From: Flavobacterium sp. M31R6
GTDB taxonomy: Bacteria > Bacteroidota > Bacteroidia > Flavobacteriales > Flavobacteriaceae
Assembly (NCBI RefSeq): GCF_013284035.1
Contig: NZ_CP054141.1
Coordinates: 4,216,001 to 4,280,000 of the forward strand
DNA length: 64,000 nucleotides
Reading direction: 5' to 3'
The translations under genes were made by a program, and so were the position numbers. Under the pieces are notes generated by a model. That model was not told the origin of the DNA. It searched no databases and saw nothing but the letters and a program-made list of their open reading frames with translations. Of the stretch, positions 60,214-64,000 are shown piece after piece (position 1 is the first letter of the stretch; each line of letters starts with the position of its first letter).

Positions 60214-60531
60214 ATGGCAGTAGTTAAAAAAAATAACAGAGTTCCTAATTTGGATCGGGTCTTTTTTTGGGATTTCGATATAGATGCTATGGACTTTGAG
60301 AAAGCCTACAAGACTATTATTGCCCGTATCATAGAGCGTGGAGGGCAGGATGAAATAGATGAAATCGTGCTTTTTTATGGACATGAAAAAGTTATCAAAA
60401 CTATTCGTGACGAAATCTATTTCCTTCCCAATTATGCCATTGCCCGTGCTTTAAAATTCTTTCCCGAACTTCAAAAAGAAGAAATGTACTGCTACCTCAA
60501 CCGCAAGGACAAACCTTATCACTGGATTTAG
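60214..60531 (+). CDS. DUF6922-type protein, probable antitoxin of the AbiEii toxin
   Basis: 105 residues: NLDRVFFWDFDIDAMDFEKAYKTIIARIIERGGQDEIDEIVLFYG, then IRDEIYFLPNYAIARALKFF, and closing YCYLNRKDKPYHWI. This pattern is typical of DUF6922 proteins encoded with AbiEii-like toxins in Bacteroidota. It lies in the same direction and probably the same transcript as the toxin gene. Antitoxin function is inferred from context only. Confidence 0.75.
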   Translation: MAVVKKNNRVPNLDRVFFWDFDIDAMDFEKAYKTIIARIIERGGQDEIDEIVLFYGHEKVIKTIRDEIYFLPNYAIARALKFFPELQKEEMYCYLNRKDKPYHWI

Positions 60532-60538
60532 TGAATAC

Positions 60539-61015
60539 CTAAATCCCTAAGCGGGTTTTTCTTGGTTTATTTAATTCCTCATCTTTACTCTGCTGGGTCT
60601 TAACGCCAATATTAAGTGGCTGGTTTGTACGTTGTCTTAATGATTCTTTTTCGCTTGGAGTTAAATTGTCCCTGCTATTATTGTTTACATAACGAAAAAC
60701 CGTTTTTACAGACCCCATTATATCCAAAGGCTTTTCATGCTTCTCTGCTGGCTTCTTTTCACTTTCCTTAATTTTAATAACCAATAGCTTATCTAACAGT
60801 CTGCTTAGTCCTATTTTTTTTGGGTTTTTAAATTGTTTGAGAAAATTAGAGAAGAAATTTGTAAAGATGTTTCCACCCCTGTCTACCTGCATAAATGGAG
60901 TTTTATTCTTATTCTTTTTTTTAATTTCCTTCTTTTTTTCCTCCTCAGGTTTTGGCAGTATCAACGGCTTTTTCTTTTTTTTCTGCTCTTGATTTTTGTG
61001 CTTATCTTTTTTCAT
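60539..61015 (-). CDS. Lysine-rich hypothetical protein
   Basis: 158 residues. The first 40 are almost all Lys/Glu/Pro (KKKKKPLILPKPEEEKKK), then a short aromatic stretch FTNFFSNFLKQFKNP and a polar C-terminus. No signal peptide or known domain. Basic charge suggests nucleic acid or membrane contact. Convergent with the DUF6922 gene. The A-rich codon run could also reflect a low-complexity spurious frame, though the stop-free length and position support a gene. Confidence 0.55.
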   Translation of the reverse strand: MKKDKHKNQEQKKKKKPLILPKPEEEKKKEIKKKNKNKTPFMQVDRGGNIFTNFFSNFLKQFKNPKKIGLSRLLDKLLVIKIKESEKKPAEKHEKPLDIMGSVKTVFRYVNNNSRDNLTPSEKESLRQRTNQPLNIGVKTQQSKDEELNKPRKTRLGI

Positions 61016-61166
61016 GATTTTGATTTTAAGGCAAAAGGTAATTATAAGACTTTTTAGATTCTTCTTTTTGGCACTTTAAGACTTTGATTGGCAGTATATG
61101 TCAGGTTTTTAATTATCATGGATTTTTATAATCTGCCAAAAGAAATAATAAAAAGAAAACCAAGGT

Positions 61167-61281
61167 AGGACGTGATGGATCAGACTAGCCAAAAGCTTAC
61201 GGCATAATGGTTTGCTCGTACCTCACAAACCACCCTTCGGGACTTATTCCGTTTCCTTTTTGCTAGTCTGAATCCCGTCCT
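61167..61281. repeat. Large inverted repeat with TCAGACTAGC core
   Basis: AGGACGtGA..TCAGACTAGC.AAAAG at about 61167-61194 is complementary to a stretch at about 61257-61281, enclosing about 60 bases with smaller stems (CCC-TTC-GGG; GTTTG..CAAAC). Could be a structured RNA or a recombination/oriT-type site. Confidence 0.6.
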
Positions 61282-61835
61282 GTAAAATTGCTTTCTTTTT
61301 CTTTTTTTCGGTTTTTCTGTTTCTTTTGAAAATATATTTATGTTGTTGGATATGGATATATGTCCGTATATCAAAGCCTATTTACTTATGTAGCATAGGA
61401 AGCATTCATATCTATGCGTAAAAGCATACCTATGTAAAAGAGTAAAATTGTAAAAACGTATGTACATAAGTACAGCCATACAGGCGCATTTACTTATGGG
61501 ATTAAATACTTCCTTAAATCAGTACGTCCATACAGAATTGCATTTATACTCAAGTAGACATGAGAATATGCATCTAAAAATCTAAATTTTAATGTACGCA
61601 TCTGTATATTTTCCAATTCGGCATAGAATTGAAGTTAAGTTTCTCCGGTATTTATAGAGGTAAACCCATTAAGGTCAGGACTGCCAATACCATCCTATTT
61701 CTGCACGGTCATATCAAGGCTGATTTTGGTCAACCAATCATAACACATAACATTCCTAAATACCCGCAAAACAAAAAAAAGGGCATCAAGCCCTTTCAAT
61801 TAAAACCATCGGTAATAATGTTTTCGAAAGAAAAC

Positions 61836-61891
61836 GGCAAGTTGTGTTTTGAGATGCTTGAAATGAATTCAGCATCTCAAAACAACTTGCC
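61836..61891. repeat. Strong hairpin downstream of the HEPN operon
   Basis: Arms at 61836-61858 and 61871-61891 pair over 21 bases with one 2-base bulge (GGCAAGTTGT..TTTTGAGATGCT). It lies 63 bases beyond the last stop of the minus-strand operon, so it may terminate it, though only a weak T-run follows. Confidence 0.7.
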
Positions 61892-61954
61892 CTGCCGGGG
61901 GCTGAAAAACGTCTCCAAAGTCGCCGTTTTATTAAAATTACAAATGGAAACAGG

Positions 61955-62299
61955 TTAATTGGAATCACTCTTCTTCTTTTTTTCATTTAAATGTTTTAGG
62001 TAAATTATGTCCAGTAATTCTGACTCTTCCAATGGAATCAGCATTTCAATTATTCTAAGCAGACTTCCAACATATCTTTCAGTATTTATAGTACTCTCAG
62101 TACTCACTTCAATTCCGTCTAAGGCAAATTTTGCTGTTTTAAGCAAATCCATTATCATACAAAACAGGTCTCTATATCCTTGCACATTTATTTCAATAAT
62201 GTGTATATCATTTCTTGTTTCTAATGCCGGCTTGAGTAATACAAAATAATGCTCTGGGTTCTCTATGAACTCATTTAATTTGATTTTATCTTTTTCCAT
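61955..62299 (-). CDS. Small helical protein, paralog 1 (HEPN operon)
   Basis: 114 residues from the ATG at 62299, chosen because MEKDKIKLNEFIE aligns with METHKNKDLDYFIE of the next protein; an ATG six codons upstream is also possible. Shared motifs: FIE, YF..LKP, DLLKT and LL.I..LIP..E.ELLD. Mostly helical, soluble. Family not recognised. Last gene of a three-gene minus-strand operon. Confidence 0.7.
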   Translation of the reverse strand: MEKDKIKLNEFIENPEHYFVLLKPALETRNDIHIIEINVQGYRDLFCMIMDLLKTAKFALDGIEVSTESTINTERYVGSLLRIIEMLIPLEESELLDIIYLKHLNEKKKKSDSN

Positions 62300-62320
62300 A
62301 ATCTTTATTTTTATCATTAA

Positions 62321-62689
62321 TTATTTATCCAGTGATAATGTATCAGTCTTTTCAAACTCTTTCGCTTTTAAAACAAACTTATGAACTGCATCAAATGCCT
62401 CTCCTTCGTTAATAGGCAATAATTGCACAGCGATTTCTAACAGGGTTTTAAGATGTATTATAGGATTTTCAACCTCTGTTGCGTTTCCATTCTCATGATT
62501 ATAAATAGTATTCAGACAGGTTTTTAATAAATCCTGTACCGCAATAAGCATAGAAGAGTATCTGTCAAAGCCTATCTTTGCATTAAACAGATAATTTTTT
62601 CTATCATCAGGTTTTAAAGTTGTAAAGTAACCGCATGTGGTTATTTCTTCAATGAAATAGTCTAGATCTTTATTTTTATGTGTTTCCAT
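62321..62689 (-). CDS. Small helical protein, paralog 2 (HEPN operon)
   Basis: 122 residues, paralog of the protein encoded downstream (DLLKTCLNTIYN, LLEIAVQLLPINEGEAFDAVHKF). Starts five bases after the HEPN-type gene, so it is cotranscribed and perhaps coupled. Could be a partner or inhibitor of the HEPN protein. No known family. Confidence 0.75.
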   Translation of the reverse strand: METHKNKDLDYFIEEITTCGYFTTLKPDDRKNYLFNAKIGFDRYSSMLIAVQDLLKTCLNTIYNHENGNATEVENPIIHLKTLLEIAVQLLPINEGEAFDAVHKFVLKAKEFEKTDTLSLDK

Positions 62690-62694
62690 ATTAT

Positions 62695-63558
62695 TTATTT
62701 TATTATCTCGGGTTCATTTTCAACTTCATTTTGTCGGTTTATTTCATTTTGTATCAAAATCTCCGCTTGGTTTTTAAAATTTTTGCATCTCTCTTCCACT
62801 ACCTGATAATATAAATAATCAACATCGTTAGCCTTACTAAAACGTAATGTATTAGGCTGTTGCTTAAGAAGTTTAAATATGGATTTGTCTTCACGGGTTT
62901 GTCGGGGGAAAAAGTCTGCAGTTATGGTAGTAAAGTATTCGCAGAGATTAAATAAATACTCCAAGGTAAAATGATTAGGAGTATAGCCTATAAAGACACG
63001 GATCAAAGACAAACAGATTTGCTCCACTATTTGATGAAGAGCAGACATTTTTACTTCATCCGAACTGGAAGAATCATCATCATTATATACCCAGCCCCAG
63101 ATTGTAGCAATATTATTCTTCCTCCATGCTATATAATGCGATGTGGATTTTAAATTCCTTTTTGGAGTTTCGCTAATATTTAAATAAGGAGGCTTGTTAA
63201 TATCTTGAAGTAACAGCTCTGCGTTCTGCATGATCTGCCAAAAGAAAAACTTCTGGTCTTGGCAGAGATCTTTAAGACTCTGTACGTGGTGTATAAGAAC
63301 AGTAGCGGTCAAAGCCCCTTGAGTCTTTGCTTTTATTTTATCACTAATATCACTGCCCGCATTTTCTTTGGTTTCATGTACAAAAACTAAGAGGTATAAA
63401 TGACTATGCTCTTTTTGCAGTTCTTTGTCAGGATAAATTTTCCTGCTCGAACGATAAGCTGTTTCCTGCCTGCCAAAACAATAAATAGCAGATATTTTAA
63501 TGTGCTCAGTAATTACTTCCTTCAACTCTTTTTGCTGTGAAAATTCAATTGCATTCAT
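62695..63558 (-). CDS. HEPN-domain protein with nucleotidyltransferase-like N-terminus
   Basis: 287 residues. N-terminal ISAIYCFGRQETAYRSSRK, then KEHSHLYLLVFVHETKEN resembles the degenerate nucleotidyltransferase part of Bacteroidota HEPN proteins. The C-terminal half (LHQIVEQICLSLIRVFIGYTPNHFTLEYLFNLCEYFTT) is a HEPN-like helical bundle. The catalytic RxxxxH of HEPN RNases is not clearly present, so it may be inactive. First gene of the operon with the two small paralogs. Confidence 0.7.
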   Translation of the reverse strand: MNAIEFSQQKELKEVITEHIKISAIYCFGRQETAYRSSRKIYPDKELQKEHSHLYLLVFVHETKENAGSDISDKIKAKTQGALTATVLIHHVQSLKDLCQDQKFFFWQIMQNAELLLQDINKPPYLNISETPKRNLKSTSHYIAWRKNNIATIWGWVYNDDDSSSSDEVKMSALHQIVEQICLSLIRVFIGYTPNHFTLEYLFNLCEYFTTITADFFPRQTREDKSIFKLLKQQPNTLRFSKANDVDYLYYQVVEERCKNFKNQAEILIQNEINRQNEVENEPEIIK

Positions 63559-63615
63559 AATTTTAAATTTTTAGTTAATAATTATTTGAAAAATTGTATT
63601 TTTGTTTAACACAGG

Positions 63616-63633
63616 CAAGTAAGTGATTACTTG
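63616..63633. promoter_or_regulatory. Palindromic operator candidate before the XRE gene
   Basis: CAAGTAA-GTGA-TTACTTG, 7-base arms. Followed by GTACCGTATC (63637-63646) and CCGTACCGTAC (63656-63666). Lies between the divergent HEPN and XRE genes. Confidence 0.55.
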
Positions 63634-63716
63634 TGCAGTACCGTATCAATTTATCCCGTACCGTACAAGACTATCTCTATATCATACATAGGACTTACTT
63701 TTTTATTCTTAATTAT

Positions 63717-63724
63717 TATCTTTG
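63717..63724 (+). promoter_or_regulatory. -7 box of the XRE regulator gene
   Basis: TATCTTTG ending 4 bases before the ATG at 63729, so the mRNA would be leaderless. Confidence 0.6.
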
Positions 63725-63728
63725 AGCG

Positions 63729-64000
63729 ATGAGTACATTAACAAAACCAAATCACATAGGACGAAAAATCAGTCGTATTCGTGAATTAAAAGACATGAAA
63801 CAGGAAGCACTGGCGCAGGCTTTAGGAACAAACCAGCAGGCTGTTTCTGTTATGGAAAACAGCGAGACGATAGAAGAAGAAAAACTTATGGAAGTAGCAA
63901 AAGCTTTGGGCGTAAGCGTGGAAGCAATTAAGAATTTTTCAGAAGAAGGTGTGTTTAATTATTTCAATACCTTTAATGAGGCTGTTGCAAATAATAATTT
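63729..64000 (+). CDS. XRE-family regulator, cut by window edge
   Basis: The first 90 residues are visible. HIGRKISRIRELKDMKQEALAQALGTNQQAVSVMEN (about 9-44) is a complete HTH_3 DNA-binding domain, with the recognition helix around NQQAVSVME. The remainder lies beyond the window. Probably regulates the mobile element, with the palindrome upstream as a possible site. Confidence 0.9.
   Translation, partial: MSTLTKPNHIGRKISRIRELKDMKQEALAQALGTNQQAVSVMENSETIEEEKLMEVAKALGVSVEAIKNFSEEGVFNYFNTFNEAVANNN

Larger units (their letters stand above)
61016..61954. other. Long non-coding region of the mobile element
   Basis: No convincing gene; open frames at 61180-61374, 61629-61958 and 61786-61986 lack gene-like composition and overlap strong inverted repeats. 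Notable are an inverted repeat at 61167-61281, a TACTTATG/TATGTA-rich stretch (61380-61510) and a hairpin at 61836-61891. Confidence 0.6.
56792..64000. mobile_element. Integrated mobile element at tRNA-Val, continuing beyond the window
   Basis: Evidence: serine recombinase at the tRNA 3' end, mobA-like gene, oriT-like repeats, AbiEii toxin pair, HEPN protein and XRE regulator. The far end and the second att copy are not in the window; size and whether it is self-transmissible are unknown. Confidence 0.85.

Noticed and set aside
61180..61374. Open frame of 64 codons on the minus strand
   Set aside because: Coincides with the TCAGACTAGC inverted repeat and has atypical composition; more likely structured non-coding DNA.
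61629..61958. Open frame of 109 codons on the plus strand
   Set aside because: Contains the strong inverted repeat at 61836-61891, has no recognisable motif and overlaps the 3' end of the HEPN operon.

Overview
The window is AT-rich DNA of a Bacteroidota bacterium, most likely Flavobacterium or a close relative. The reasons are family-level protein matches (S46 peptidase, flavobacterial GcvP, ExbBD/TonB, GbsR-like regulator), no strong Shine-Dalgarno sites, several TTG/GTG starts, and many TAnnTTTG boxes, which is the Bacteroidota -7 promoter element. No database search was possible; functions rest on motifs and family knowledge.

Layout. 1-10.3 kb is mostly housekeeping: a cut-off S46 peptidase, obg, a CNNM/TlyC-type protein, adk and hpt on the minus strand, then a PIN toxin-antitoxin pair, purK-purE and an M3 peptidase on the plus strand. 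10.3-13.8 kb is a compact GbsR-regulated cluster of duplicated small membrane proteins with a frameshifted epimerase and an SRPBCC protein. 13.8-24.8 kb holds a DUF4143 ATPase preceded by palindromic tandem repeats, a UbiA-like protein, gcvP, a barrel-less TonB plug protein, a KASIII enzyme, a methyltransferase/glycosyltransferase pair and an MlaEF pair. 24.8-41.4 kb contains an EamA transporter, mannose-1-phosphate guanylyltransferase, SprT-like, SDR and GNAT proteins, a six-gene minus-strand cluster, and a stress-type set (thioredoxin, NTF2, PPOX, AraC, AhpD, Crp/Fnr) with two near-identical promoters. 41.4-56.5 kb holds a chalcone-isomerase-like protein, glutamate dehydrogenase, tonB, exbBD, folC, a complete Mla operon, a large AsmA protein, miaE and a glycosyltransferase.

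From tRNA-Val (56.73 kb) to the right edge lies the end of an integrated mobile element, probably an ICE or mobilizable island. Its serine recombinase uses the last bases of the tRNA gene as its own stop codon. The element carries a mobA-like gene with an oriT-like region, a decayed mobA copy, an AbiEii-type toxin with a DUF6922 partner, a HEPN-type protein in an operon with two small paralogous proteins, and a cut-off XRE regulator.

The most notable non-coding signals are: a dispersed structured repeat in five copies (two beginning exactly at a gene's TAG stop); paired palindromic operators of the GbsR cluster; paired 21-bp-spaced direct repeats before the thioredoxin and AhpD genes, fitting AraC control; and the palindromic 32-bp repeats before the DUF4143 ATPase.
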